Positions 1-8,200 of a stretch of 38,054 nt of DNA are shown here, in pieces (position 1 is the first letter of the stretch; the number at the start of each line of letters is the position of its first letter). Source of the DNA: Candidatus Aenigmatarchaeota archaeon (GTDB taxonomy: Archaea; Aenigmatarchaeota; Aenigmatarchaeia; CG10238-14; SCSR01). The stretch spans positions 165,956-204,009 of the forward strand of contig JACPJU010000001.1 in the NCBI GenBank assembly GCA_016187385.1, in the 5' to 3' direction. Position numbers and translations under genes: made by a program. The notes beneath the pieces are model-generated. The model had not been told where the DNA came from and did not search any database. It saw only the letters and a list, made by a program, of their open reading frames with translations.

Positions 1-25
1 TCCAGTTCGATTCTGGACGGACCCA
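1..25 (+). tRNA. 3' end of a tRNA (partial)
   Basis: The window opens inside a tRNA. Bases 1-5 (TCCAG) and 13-17 (CTGGA) form the T stem around the seven-base loop TTCGATT. Bases 18-24 (CGGACCC) would be the 3' strand of the acceptor stem, and A25 the discriminator base. CCA is not encoded. The anticodon lies outside the window, so the identity is unknown. The next gene, on the opposite strand, has its stop codon starting at base 26, directly against the tRNA end. Confidence 0.85.
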
Positions 26-565
26 CTAATTTTTCCACATTTTGAAATCGTCTACAGACTTTATCACACCGTGCCTTATTTCAACAGTACAGTCATAAAG
101 TACACGTTTTAATTTCCTTTTCTTTATCATTCTATCTAAAGCGCCACATGTGCATATTCCAAACAATATTCTTTCGTCTTTCTTCTGTTTCCATTTAAAC
201 ATTCCTTTCCCGTAAGTTTTGCCTCTTTTGTAAAAAGATTCTGATATACCATCACACTTGGTTCTCTCCCAGTGCCTTCTTTTCAACTTCCAATACTCTT
301 CATAGTACATTTTCTCACATTCTTCACATTGTGCTATGCCATCTATGTCTCCAGAAAAATGTTTTATTTTTTCTTGCATGTCGCTTCCGAATTGCAGATG
401 TGATTTTTTATCCCACATGTATCTGATTTTCACTCTCCACATTTTCTCCCCAAACTTGTAGGTAGTTTGAGACTTGTACTCCCATTTGAACTGTGCCGAC
501 CATTCTGTCTTCTTTCCGCATTGACTACAATATTTAGTGAAATAAACTGTGTCGAATATCCCCAT
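26..565 (-). CDS. Hypothetical zinc-ribbon-like protein
   Basis: A 179-residue basic, aromatic-rich protein that I do not recognise. Three cysteine clusters stand out: CSQCGK near the N-terminus, CEECEK in the middle, and a CTCG turn near the C-terminus. These could form one or two zinc ribbons. No signal peptide or membrane segment is seen. The start is supported by GAGAGGAT a few bases upstream of ATG. The gene converges on the tRNA to its right in reading direction, with its stop codon abutting the tRNA 3' end. A role in RNA or DNA binding is only a guess from the zinc sites and the high lysine and tryptophan content. Confidence 0.6.
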   Translation of the reverse strand: MGIFDTVYFTKYCSQCGKKTEWSAQFKWEYKSQTTYKFGEKMWRVKIRYMWDKKSHLQFGSDMQEKIKHFSGDIDGIAQCEECEKMYYEEYWKLKRRHWERTKCDGISESFYKRGKTYGKGMFKWKQKKDERILFGICTCGALDRMIKKRKLKRVLYDCTVEIRHGVIKSVDDFKMWKN

Positions 566-630
566 TAAATCCTCTCAAAAAATACTCTTGAATTAACAAA
601 AATTTGGTAGTCAGACTTACCTGACCTAAT

Positions 631-640
631 CTTTTAATAC
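631..640. promoter_or_regulatory. TATA box shared by two divergent genes
   Basis: CTTTTAATAC lies about 30 bases before the ATG at 670 on the plus strand, leaving almost no leader. Read on the minus strand it would start a transcript near 608, giving about 43 leader bases with a ribosome binding site before the ATG at 565. Assigned by position and composition only. Confidence 0.45.
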
Positions 641-669
641 CAATCAAAACTACTCAAATCTATGATGCT

Positions 670-1035
670 ATGTCTTTGCAATTGTCTAAAGAACAAGAAA
701 GGAGATTGGGCAAGATTTTGGTTAGAGGATTTACTAAGAAACAATTAGCTATATTAGAGTCTGTGAGCAAAGATAAATTCAAATCGATAACGTCCACCTC
801 AAAGAGAATTTCTGAAGAAAAATTAATTCCGTTATCAACCGTAAAACTCGGTTTGAAGATATTTGAACAATTAGATTTGGTAAGAATGATTGAAAAAGAG
901 GGCTTTAAGAAAGTTTCAATTACCAAATTTGGCAGAATTATACTTCGAGCTATATTAAATTACAATCAAAAAGTCATTAAATATACCTTGCTAGATAAAC
1001 TATTATATTTATTTTCATTTAACAAAATAAAATAA
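670..1035 (+). CDS. Small winged-helix DNA-binding protein
   Basis: A 121-residue basic protein. Residues about 22-100 read as a winged helix-turn-helix: a helix around KKQLAILESVS, a recognition-helix region around LIPLSTVKLGLKIFEQLDLV, and a wing near KEGFKKVSITKFGR. The C-terminus is hydrophobic and basic and may pack as an extra helix. Two other ATGs lie just upstream (662, 665) but are out of frame, so 670 is the only candidate. The likely role is a small transcription regulator. Two tiny genes follow on the same strand and may be co-transcribed. The family is not identified more closely than MarR/ArsR-like. Confidence 0.65.
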   Translation: MSLQLSKEQERRLGKILVRGFTKKQLAILESVSKDKFKSITSTSKRISEEKLIPLSTVKLGLKIFEQLDLVRMIEKEGFKKVSITKFGRIILRAILNYNQKVIKYTLLDKLLYLFSFNKIK

Positions 1036-1045
1036 TGTGATTAAG

Positions 1046-1144
1046 ATGAAAGGAAGAAAACTATTTGACGATCCTGAGCTGGATGCTTTATGGAAAGAAA
1101 TGAGACGAAGATGCGTCTTTCAAGATAGACCTGCAAATCTTTAA
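1046..1144 (+). CDS. Putative 32-residue protein
   Basis: A short frame encoding 32 residues, starting MKGRKLFDDPELDALWKEM, beginning 10 bases after the winged-helix gene. GTGAT, complementary to the archaeal 16S tail, sits at 1037-1041, four bases before ATG, the same arrangement as in the next small gene. The composition is charged with conserved-looking helix character. The function is unknown; it could be a small antitoxin or a regulator-associated peptide. Confidence 0.45.
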   Translation: MKGRKLFDDPELDALWKEMRRRCVFQDRPANL

Positions 1145-1198
1145 TTAAAGTTGAAAATAATTAATAGTATAAAGTGTGATTAAGGAATTGTGATTATC

Positions 1199-1315
1199 AT
1201 GACTGGAAAAAAGAGTTTACTGGAAAAAAGACTAGAAAGAGCATATGAAAAGGCAGCCAAATTTAGAATTCTTGAAAAGATGAAAGAAACTAGAGAGGCT
1301 AGAAAATCAAATTAA
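1199..1315 (+). CDS. Putative 38-residue basic helical protein
   Basis: A 38-residue frame rich in Lys, Arg, Glu and Ala that should form one long helix (LLEKRLERAYEKAAKF, then KMKETREARKS). GTGAT at 1190-1194 is placed four bases before ATG. The last nine bases overlap the end of the convergent PIN gene. A small helical protein beside a PIN domain gene recalls an antitoxin, but it is on the opposite strand, so that reading is weak. Confidence 0.45.
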   Translation: MTGKKSLLEKRLERAYEKAAKFRILEKMKETREARKSN

Positions 1316-1786
1316 TTCGCCAGGATGCTTTATTTCTATGTTGAACATTTGTTCTAATCTCATGTTGTGGATAAGCTTAGAGTCAAGAGTCACGAAAGTT
1401 TTAGCACCATCCTCAACAAAGCAGGCAAATATTTCTATATCTGTCGGTTCTACTCTCGTGTCAAGTTCTTCTATTTCTAGAAGTAATTTACCTATTGTTT
1501 TTGGTGTGTAGTAAGCTATTTCGCTTTCCGCTATTATTCCATCGACGAGGTCTAAAGCGATGTACTTCTCTCTGGCTGTTTCTAGCGAAAGTATATCCAT
1601 CAGTATTTCACCCAATACAGGTAAAGATATAACACATCTATACTTTTTACCGACTCTTTTCAGATATCTTCTGCAAGCTCTTCCCTCTTCTGTATTTTCT
1701 GGCTCAAGGATGACACTCGTATCTATATGATGCTGTGGTAAAGCTAAAAATTCTCTTTCTAACCTTTCTTCAGTTTTCTTCTGCAT
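1307..1786 (-). CDS. PIN-domain ribonuclease (VapC-like)
   Basis: A 159-residue protein. The PIN fold is indicated by HIDTSVILEP (first acidic residue), LGEIL (second), a TD pair in EPTDIEIFACF, and VTLDSKLI near the end. PIN proteins are metal-dependent RNases, often toxins of VapBC pairs or rRNA-processing enzymes. GTG at 1795 and ATG at 1792 are in frame, but GGTGAT (1796-1791) followed by four bases favours ATG at 1786. The stop of the upstream gene lies inside this ribosome binding site, so the two genes are translationally coupled. The partner is not a typical VapB, so the toxin role is uncertain. Confidence 0.75.
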   Translation of the reverse strand: MQKKTEERLEREFLALPQHHIDTSVILEPENTEEGRACRRYLKRVGKKYRCVISLPVLGEILMDILSLETAREKYIALDLVDGIIAESEIAYYTPKTIGKLLLEIEELDTRVEPTDIEIFACFVEDGAKTFVTLDSKLIHNMRLEQMFNIEIKHPGELI

Positions 1787-1791
1787 TTTCA

Positions 1792-2520
1792 TCACCCAAG
1801 AAAACCAAGAGTGGCAGCTATCAAGAAAGTAAGCTGCCTGATCTCAATCCTTGGCCGGAAATCAAATTCTCCATTAGGCGAAGAGAATCTCAGAGTTCCC
1901 TTGTCCCCATTCAAAGTGACTTGGTATCTGTTGTTGCCGTTCAAGAACTTTATCTTCGGTCTGAAGCTTATCACCCGCAAGAATTCCGAGAAATTCTCCA
2001 TGTACTTGTTGAATTTCATGTTGCTCTCCAAGTGGTTTCCGCGCAGGATTTCGTAGAAAAGACCTTCCACGTTTTTGAACATCACCTGCTTTAATTCATT
2101 CGAGTGCTGCGAGTAGATGTTTTGAAGCTCTTCTGACTTAAGGACTGCACGAGTGAATTTCATTTTCAGCGAATCTTCGAGAATCGAAAGTATTTCGTCC
2201 AATTTTGCTTCAACTCCAGTGTAGACTTCCAGAGTCTTCATCATCGTGTTTATGAAGCAGTACACCCTCTTTAGGATTCTCGTCTTCCCGTTCTGCTTCA
2301 GGTACGAAACGATCTCCATGCTCTCGTTTTCGTCGAAGACCTTTTTGATTCCGTCCTCCATATCTTCGTAGTAATAGTAGTTTATGACAACCTCATTCCT
2401 ACTATACTTGCTGACAAAGGATGTTACCCATTTGTCATCCATTTTTACCATGTTGAGAAGCTTGGCTGCTCTCCATGGGTCAAGCTCTCCTTGGAACTTG
2501 AATACAGTTATTACCGACAT
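1792..2520 (-). CDS. Conserved-looking hypothetical protein upstream of the PIN gene
   Basis: A 242-residue protein not recognised. It starts MSVITVFKFQGELDPWRAAKL, is mixed alpha/beta with a long charged helical middle section (about 110-190), and ends in a short hydrophobic stretch (TFLIAATLGFLG). No catalytic motif is evident. The start is set by GGAGGT eight bases before ATG 2520; a TTG at 2529 is in frame but overlaps that site. It overlaps the PIN gene signals, so the two form an operon. It could be a cognate regulator or antitoxin of the PIN protein, or an unrelated protein. Confidence 0.7.
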   Translation of the reverse strand: MSVITVFKFQGELDPWRAAKLLNMVKMDDKWVTSFVSKYSRNEVVINYYYYEDMEDGIKKVFDENESMEIVSYLKQNGKTRILKRVYCFINTMMKTLEVYTGVEAKLDEILSILEDSLKMKFTRAVLKSEELQNIYSQHSNELKQVMFKNVEGLFYEILRGNHLESNMKFNKYMENFSEFLRVISFRPKIKFLNGNNRYQVTLNGDKGTLRFSSPNGEFDFRPRIEIRQLTFLIAATLGFLG

Positions 2521-2720
2521 TTCTATCAACCTCCATTTGTTTTTATTATTTAATTTCTATATATTACATACTAAAAACTAGTATTTAAATTTATCGGAGG
2601 TTCATTTCCCACATCTTTTGAGAAGAAGTTATTCTACGGCTTATCTGTCGTATATCAGATGTGTAATGCTTCCAAACTGCCAGAAAATCGATGAATTGTT
2701 TATATACACTAATCCAACAT

Positions 2721-2730
2721 CTTTATATAC
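2721..2730 (+). promoter_or_regulatory. TATA box for the helix-turn-helix gene
   Basis: CTTTATATAC is centred 33 bases before ATG 2759, predicting a very short leader. It argues against the longer frame that opens at 2618, because the transcript would begin after it. A second TATA-like run lies at 2699-2706. Confidence 0.55.
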
Positions 2731-2758
2731 TCCAAATTCTATAATATCAAGTGGTTGT

Positions 2759-3229
2759 ATGGAGTTCAAAACAACGAAAGAAGTCGAATATGACACAACT
2801 AACACGAAAAGGATTCTTGCGACTTTGAACGAAAGTATAAGAGGGATGACCATACATGACATCGCCAAGAAGCTTGACCTCAACAGGCATACTGTAACCA
2901 AGCTTTTGGAAAGGATGCTGATAGAGAAGAAGGTTAATTATGACGAAAAAGGTCCCGCGAAAATTTATTATGCCGTCGGACCGAGCAAGTTTGTCGGCAG
3001 GATTGACCTGAGCGACATGGACAAGCTCTGGATTGATGTCTTCAAGCAACCGAGATACGAAGGCGAGGATGAATTCATAAGAATCAACCAAACCAAGCAT
3101 GATCATCTGATAAGGGCGAGCAGCAAGTTCAAGTCAGTCGGCGCGGTTGCCGTAAAGAAAGGTCAATTAGTCAATCTCATCAGAATTCTGCGCGATGTTG
3201 CAAAGAAAGAATTCAAGTTGGATGTTTGA
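2759..3229 (+). CDS. Helix-turn-helix regulator
   Basis: A 156-residue protein. Residues about 18-60 hold a clear winged helix-turn-helix: RILATLNESIRGMTIHDIAK, then a recognition helix LNRHTVTKLLERM, then a wing with KKVNYDEKGPAKIYYAV. The rest is an alpha/beta region of unknown role. The frame is open from 2618, but the TATA box position makes ATG 2759 the likely start. The recognition-helix wording (LDLNRHTVTKLL) is close to that of the small regulator at 19009-19218, so they are probably paralogues. It is divergent from the PIN operon and may control it. Confidence 0.75.
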   Translation: MEFKTTKEVEYDTTNTKRILATLNESIRGMTIHDIAKKLDLNRHTVTKLLERMLIEKKVNYDEKGPAKIYYAVGPSKFVGRIDLSDMDKLWIDVFKQPRYEGEDEFIRINQTKHDHLIRASSKFKSVGAVAVKKGQLVNLIRILRDVAKKEFKLDV

Positions 3230-3290
3230 TTAATTTCAATTCAATCAATTAACTACTATCAGGACAGTATCACAATTGTGAAAAGATAGA

Positions 3291-3300
3291 TTTATAAATA
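3291..3300 (+). promoter_or_regulatory. TATA box of first DUF433/DUF5615 pair
   Basis: TTTATAAATA is centred about 27 bases before the ATG at 3323, which predicts a leaderless transcript. Confidence 0.6.
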
Positions 3301-3322
3301 AATATGTAAATTAGATACAGTG

Positions 3323-3553
3323 ATGGAAATGGCAGAAATTGTAATTGATGAAAAAGTAAGGTTTGGGAAGCCTATAATCAAAGGAACGAGAATAGCTGTA
3401 GACGAAGTTTTAGGTGCATTAGCTGGTGGAATGACATTTGAGGAAATTGAAAAAGAATACGGTGTGAAGAAGGATAGCATATTAGCTGTTCTCAAATATG
3501 CAACAGAAATAGTTTCTGAGGAACAAGTTGGGATGTTAAAGGTTGAGAAATGA
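3323..3553 (+). CDS. DUF433 antitoxin
   Basis: A 76-residue protein of the DUF433 family, recognised by FGKPIIKGTRIAVDEVLGAL and GMTFEEIEKEYGVKKDSI. This is a small helix-turn-helix-like fold usually paired with DUF5615 nucleases. GTG 3320, ATG 3323 and ATG 3329 are in frame; the TATA box spacing fits 3323. The stop overlaps the start of the next gene by four bases (ATGA), the usual coupling of a toxin-antitoxin pair. The role as neutralising partner comes from known family pairing, not from residues seen here. Confidence 0.88.
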   Translation: MEMAEIVIDEKVRFGKPIIKGTRIAVDEVLGALAGGMTFEEIEKEYGVKKDSILAVLKYATEIVSEEQVGMLKVEK

Positions 3554-3909
3554 AATTCTTCCTTGATGCAAATATACCCTATTCTGCATTGGAAGTTTTT
3601 GAAGAACTTAGTTTAGAAGCTATACATGCAAGATATGTTGGATTAAGTCAAGCTATCGATAAGGAAATCATGAATTTTGCTATTAAGAATAAAAGTATCC
3701 TGGTTACGAAAGACATGGGATTTGCAAATATACTAATGTTTCCGCTGGAATCACATTATGGTATTATAGTTTTGAGATTACCGTCGTATTTCAAAGCACA
3801 TCAATTTGTTAATTTGCTGAGAGACTTCTTAAGATCAATTGATGCAAAGGGGTTGGAGAAAGCAATAGCTATTGTTAAGATAGGCAGATATAGAATTAAG
3901 AGGCTTTGA
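3550..3909 (+). CDS. DUF5615 PIN-like toxin
   Basis: A 119-residue protein of the DUF5615 PIN-like family. It begins KFFLDANIPYSALEVFEEL with the D-A-N acidic site and carries ILVTKDMGFANI, the second conserved acidic motif, then a GIIVLRLP strand. Length is normal for the family. Such proteins are predicted RNases paired with DUF433. It overlaps the antitoxin by four bases and ends before an A/T-rich stretch. A second copy of the same kind of pair lies 0.4 kb away on the other strand, with clearly diverged sequence. Confidence 0.87.
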   Translation: MKFFLDANIPYSALEVFEELSLEAIHARYVGLSQAIDKEIMNFAIKNKSILVTKDMGFANILMFPLESHYGIIVLRLPSYFKAHQFVNLLRDFLRSIDAKGLEKAIAIVKIGRYRIKRL

Positions 3910-3927
3910 TAAATTTTGCGGATATAA

Positions 3928-3950
3928 TAAAAAACAAAAAAATTAAAAAA
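3928..3950 (-). terminator. T-rich terminator
   Basis: On the minus strand this is a run of three T tracts, directly after the end of the DUF378 gene. Archaeal RNA polymerase stops at such U-rich tracts without a hairpin. Confidence 0.45.
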
Positions 3951-3968
3951 TCCTTAAAATTTGTCCAC

Positions 3969-4181
3969 TTACATGAACAGTTTGTACAGTTTCCATAATC
4001 CAGCTAGTCCTACTAGGACATACACAACGTTTTCTGCCATTGGGATACTGCCTAGAGCCATGTTGACAATGTTTAAATTGCCAAGACCGGCTAGTCCTGC
4101 TACTCCTACGAGACCCCAATTAAGGGCTCCTACTATCAGCAGGATGACAGCAACCCAAGTTATTGGATCCATGTCTTTCAA
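3969..4181 (-). CDS. DUF378 small membrane protein
   Basis: A 70-residue protein with two hydrophobic helices, recognised as DUF378 by ITWVAVILLIVGALNWGLVG and the second segment NVVYVLVGLAGLWKLY. The function of the family is unknown. The frame is open from 4313, but GGAGGTG at 4193-4187 sits five bases before a TTG at 4181, giving M-K-D-M-D-P as the N-terminus. The ATG at 4172 is then too far from that site. I therefore take the TTG start with moderate certainty. It is flanked on both sides by toxin-antitoxin pairs. Confidence 0.82.
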   Translation of the reverse strand: MKDMDPITWVAVILLIVGALNWGLVGVAGLAGLGNLNIVNMALGSIPMAENVVYVLVGLAGLWKLYKLFM

Positions 4182-4323
4182 GTGTACACCTCCATAGATT
4201 TCATTTGTTTTACGGTAGATAAATAGAATGCGGATTGGAGATAATTTGTGCATCATGATGGATCTTTGTATGGGTAATCCGCCCAACGTGTGTCCGTTTA
4301 TGGCAACTTCCATTATCTGGATC

Positions 4324-4653
4324 CTATTTGAGAGGTATGAAGATGACCCTGTCTTTAAGATGCTCTGGTTCGAATAGCAAGGAAATCTTTTCGATTTCTT
4401 TTATTATAATGCCTATCTCCAAGAATTTTCTCACATATACAATTCCAGCATGTTCTACGCCTTGGGCATGCAACCGAAGAAAATCGGAATCGCGAGTGAC
4501 TACCACCCTCCCGTTGTCTTTAGCAGAATTCAGAATGTCTATGTCATCATAGCTCCTTTTGCCTATTTCATCGACCGACAATATGTCAATTCCAAGTTGT
4601 TTTAATCCGCCTACAACAGACAATTCTATATGCTCATCAGCTAGGAATTTCAT
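4324..4653 (-). CDS. DUF5615 PIN-like toxin (second copy)
   Basis: A 109-residue DUF5615-type PIN-like protein. The motifs are MKFLADEHIELSVVGGL with the first acidic pair, RSYDDIDILNSAKD, and VVVTRDSDFLRL with the second acidic site. The gene overlaps the upstream DUF433 gene by 17 bases. Only the family motifs are shared with the protein at 3550-3909, so the two pairs are old relatives rather than a recent duplication. Confidence 0.87.
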   Translation of the reverse strand: MKFLADEHIELSVVGGLKQLGIDILSVDEIGKRSYDDIDILNSAKDNGRVVVTRDSDFLRLHAQGVEHAGIVYVRKFLEIGIIIKEIEKISLLFEPEHLKDRVIFIPLK

Positions 4654-4921
4654 ATTTCTTCCTAAACTTCTCTACGAATTCTTTATCGCGCTTTATTTCT
4701 TCCTTTATTTCTTCCATATGCTCGTAATAATAGGCAAGGGCCTCATGCACATCAGAAATTGGAATTCTAAATTCTTTTGCTATTACCGCAGGCTGTTCTC
4801 CTGATACAAGATATTTCTCTACAATATCCCTTACTCTTATCCTAGTACCTGATATTCTGGCACTACTGCTCATTAATTCATCTCTTACAATCTTTGCACC
4901 TCTTTCCACAAGCTTGGCCAT
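4637..4921 (-). CDS. DUF433 antitoxin (second copy)
   Basis: A 94-residue DUF433-like protein: ARISGTRIRVRDIVEKYLVS and QPAVIAKEFRIPISDVHEAL are the family core. A longer C-terminal charged helix (HMEEIKEEIKRDKEFVEKF) is likely the part that wraps the toxin. TTG 4930 and ATG 4921 are in frame; the TATA box at 4946-4956 places the transcript start near 4924, so ATG 4921 is favoured. Confidence 0.85.
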   Translation of the reverse strand: MAKLVERGAKIVRDELMSSSARISGTRIRVRDIVEKYLVSGEQPAVIAKEFRIPISDVHEALAYYYEHMEEIKEEIKRDKEFVEKFRKKYEIPS

Positions 4922-4945
4922 TTTTACCAATAATAGTTGACTCGC

Positions 4946-4956
4946 TTTATATTTAA
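4946..4956. promoter_or_regulatory. TATA box, readable on both strands
   Basis: TTTATATTTAA is centred 30 bases from the ATG at 4921 on the minus strand. On the plus strand it would start RNA near 4978, just before the first codons of the zinc-ribbon fragment. Confidence 0.5.
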
Positions 4957-5139
4957 GGTTTAGCTGAGTTTGCGTTCCACATAATAAAATTACACTGCGA
5001 AAAGTGCGGTAGGGAATACTTGGATTTGGAACAGGCTCAAGTATATGACTTGTTTTTAATCTTCAATAAGGCTTTCCGCCATAAGCCTCTTGCAGATGTA
5101 ACAAAACAATTTCCTCATCTGATGGAGAGAAAGCTTTGA
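4957..5139 (+). pseudogene. Zinc-ribbon gene fragment without a start codon
   Basis: An open frame of 60 codons between a TAA at 4954 and a TGA at 5137. It translates as a sensible small protein with CEKCGREYLDLEQAQVYDL and RHKPLADVTKQFPHLMERKL. There is no ATG, GTG or TTG before the CxxC pair. The predicted RNA start (about 4978) falls right beside two ATA codons at 4981-4986, where a start codon would be expected. It is either a decayed gene, a gene using a non-standard start, or the 3' end of a lost longer gene. The family is not recognised. Confidence 0.4.
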
Positions 5140-5227
5140 ATTCTTTCTTTGGATGTAGGAACTTTATCAGGTTTTAGTAGAGTACGTTCCAGGAAGTTCC
5201 ATCGCAACTGTAATACTTGGCGTAAGC

Positions 5228-8200
5228 CTATTTCAGGAGAATTTTGCTTTCCAATGCTGCAAGCCGTGATTCCATGCCATCCACTTTGCTCTTCAACGCC
5301 TGGTTTTCATTCCTTAGCTTCTCATTTTCCAGTTCGAGAGAATAGAATGACATGGGTTGAGCGTGTCCGTTCTTTTCCTTGTTATTCTCACTAGCATAAA
5401 CACTGGTAATATTGTTCACATGATTATTTCCATTTTCCAGAGATGCAAGACGGTTTTCGTGCTCTTTCAGGACATCCAGCAGATAGACAGTCAACAGCTT
5501 GTACTCCACGCCTTCAACCTGTCCGTCTTTGTATGTTACAAGTTCTGGGAATAGCGGCTCTACATCCTCTGCTATCAATCCTACGCTGGTCTCGCCATTG
5601 CTCTTCCATTTGAAGCTGACAGGCTCGAGCTGGAAGAGCTTTTCTTTGTCGAATGTCAACGGCGTGATGTCTTCCTTATATCTCTTTGACGAAGAGCAGC
5701 TGGCGAATGTATACATGCTAGTGATGTTTGTAGTCATGTAACAAATGCTGGTGCCTGCTCCCGTGGCTATATCTTTGATGCCGACTGTGCTCGTAGTTCC
5801 ATTGATTGCCAGCATTGTACCGGCACTCTGATAACCTGGAGCGAAAATTCCGAAAATGTTATCAAATCGCCCCTGTTCTATATTCCAATCTTTACTTGTC
5901 CCTTTGTCATTAAGCTTAATGAGTGGAAATCCATCGTCCTTCCCTCCGACTATTTCTAATACTGTCGATCCTGGGCTCTCGATTAACACAGTGGCATTTC
6001 CAGATGGTACTCCATATGATGCGTTAACGTGCAATCTCGCGCTGTTTTGTCCAGAGGGGTTCAGATTCGTGGTCCCGATGCCGATACTTCCGAAATATGC
6101 GGTGCCGAATATCGTCGGCGCTTGTTCATGGGCTGAGAAGGCGAATGCTGTTGACGGCACCACTTGCCTTGCCTGACTCGGGCTTTCCCATTCCAAAACC
6201 AAGCGCTCGCCCCCAGCATTTTCATAATGCTCTATAACTATGGGGTACCATGCATCGACTGTAAGGGAGATATTGCTATAATAGGATGTGGGACTCTGGT
6301 CTTTCCATGTAGTGTTGGTTAGATTCATTTCTCGCCCGTCTATCCACATTCTCACACCGTCGTCTGAAGTGAAGTTGAATCTGTACTCTTGAGAGTAGAT
6401 TGGTTTTATATAGCCAACGCAGCGGATAGTGTAGGAATTTGCCTGACCTGGATCAATATCTGTGAAGTCTATTGTGGACTGCTTCCACTGTTTTATCTGC
6501 ATGCCTGTGAATCTGCCTACATGGCTGGTGTCATTATAGGCTTTGCAGAGTAGTCCACCTGTATCGAGATTTTGAATAGTGCCGCCAGTGACATTGATGT
6601 TGCTAGCATTCACCCAGCTGGCATTGATGTCTCCGATGACGTTCAATTTATAATTGCCTGGGCTAGTTGTTCCAATTCCGACGTTGCCCGATGAATCAAT
6701 AACGAATGGTGTTGTGTCTGCAGCGCTGTCTTCCACGACAAAGCTATTGCCCGAACCTAGATTTGTGATGTTGGCTGCTACTGTGGACGTTGCTGGATCT
6801 GTCAAGACATTTAACAGAGCTTGAGGTGTAGAAGTATTGATACCCACATAACCAGAATCACTTAGCACCATAATCTCCCTGGGATCCGCGCCTGCAATTG
6901 TTGTAGTCTTGGTATAGAAACGCAAACTGCCCTTGTCGTCACCGCCAGTTCGTTCGTGAATGATGGCAGAGCCTACATTGTTGGTGTTAGCGCTTACACC
7001 GAAAGCAATTCCTGTGCCAACATTATTTGTGCTTATTGGATATCTCAAAAACAAATTGTAATTTGAAACTGTACCTACGTCGATGAGTGCGTCGTTTGCT
7101 GATTGAATATGCAGTGGTGTGGCAGGATTGGTTGTGTTGATTCCCACTCTATTGTTGGTCACATCAACGAAGAATGTAGGTGCGTCTATCGAAACGTTGT
7201 TTACTCCTGTGACGTTTAGGGAAGAACTGTTAACCCAGGAGGCATTGATGTCGCCGATGACGTTGAGCTTGTAATTGCCTGGGGAGGTTGTGCCGATGCC
7301 CACATTTCCATTAGGCACTATCACATATCCTATTCCCGTGTCATTCACATATAATTGCGAATGGGTACTGTTGCTCACGTTCAATAGAGAGCCTGTGCTG
7401 TTAATGTGCAAGGCTGAAGATGGTAATGAAGAATTGATTCCGACTCTGCCGTCGCCTGTGATCACAAAACTGTTTCTATCTCCCCCGTTATTAACGGCAA
7501 AAACAGTTTCTGAAGCACCGAGATAATTAATATCGCCTGCGGCCCCTTCTTTTAGTCCTCGAATTTCTACCGCGGGTACTGTATCAGTCGGATCAGTGAC
7601 ACCTATAATGCCGATCATTTGTATGCCAGATCCAGAACCTGAGGAAGTTAACCCTCGTATCCTGAGAGTTCCTTGAGCCGTTGCTACATTGCCCAAAGTT
7701 CCGAAGATGTCGGTTGCGACTATGCCTGTCACCCCGTGGTCAACTCCACTGCTTGAGAAATACATCATGTCATTTTCAGCGTTGGGTGTACGGATTTCCA
7801 ATATTTCTCTTGGGTTGGTTGTTCCCATGCCAACTTTATTGTTTGTAGTGTCGACAAAGAATGTGGGGGAATTTATTGAGACATTCTGTGTGCCTGAGAT
7901 ATTCAGGTTAGTTCCGTTGAGCCATGTGCCAGCCGCTCTAAAGGAGTCGTCTGTCCTGAGCGTATTTGCCGCAGTACGGTAGAGATTTGTATCGATAGCA
8001 TTTGTTCCATCACCGAACCATATCACACCCTGACCACTTGAGGCCATAGATAACTGGAGCCGAGGCTGAGTATCATCGCTAGCAAAAGCGTTAAACCAAA
8101 TTGAAGTTGCTGCTCCTGTATAGGCAGCACCGGTAATCTTGATAAGTGTTCGGGCGCTCACTGTGTTTGTGAGATCTAATGTAGTCGTCGAGGATGAACC

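Noticed and set aside
2618-2758. Longer N-terminus of the helix-turn-helix regulator
   Set aside because: The TATA box at 2721 would start the RNA after 2618, and the extra residues do not look like a folded domain.
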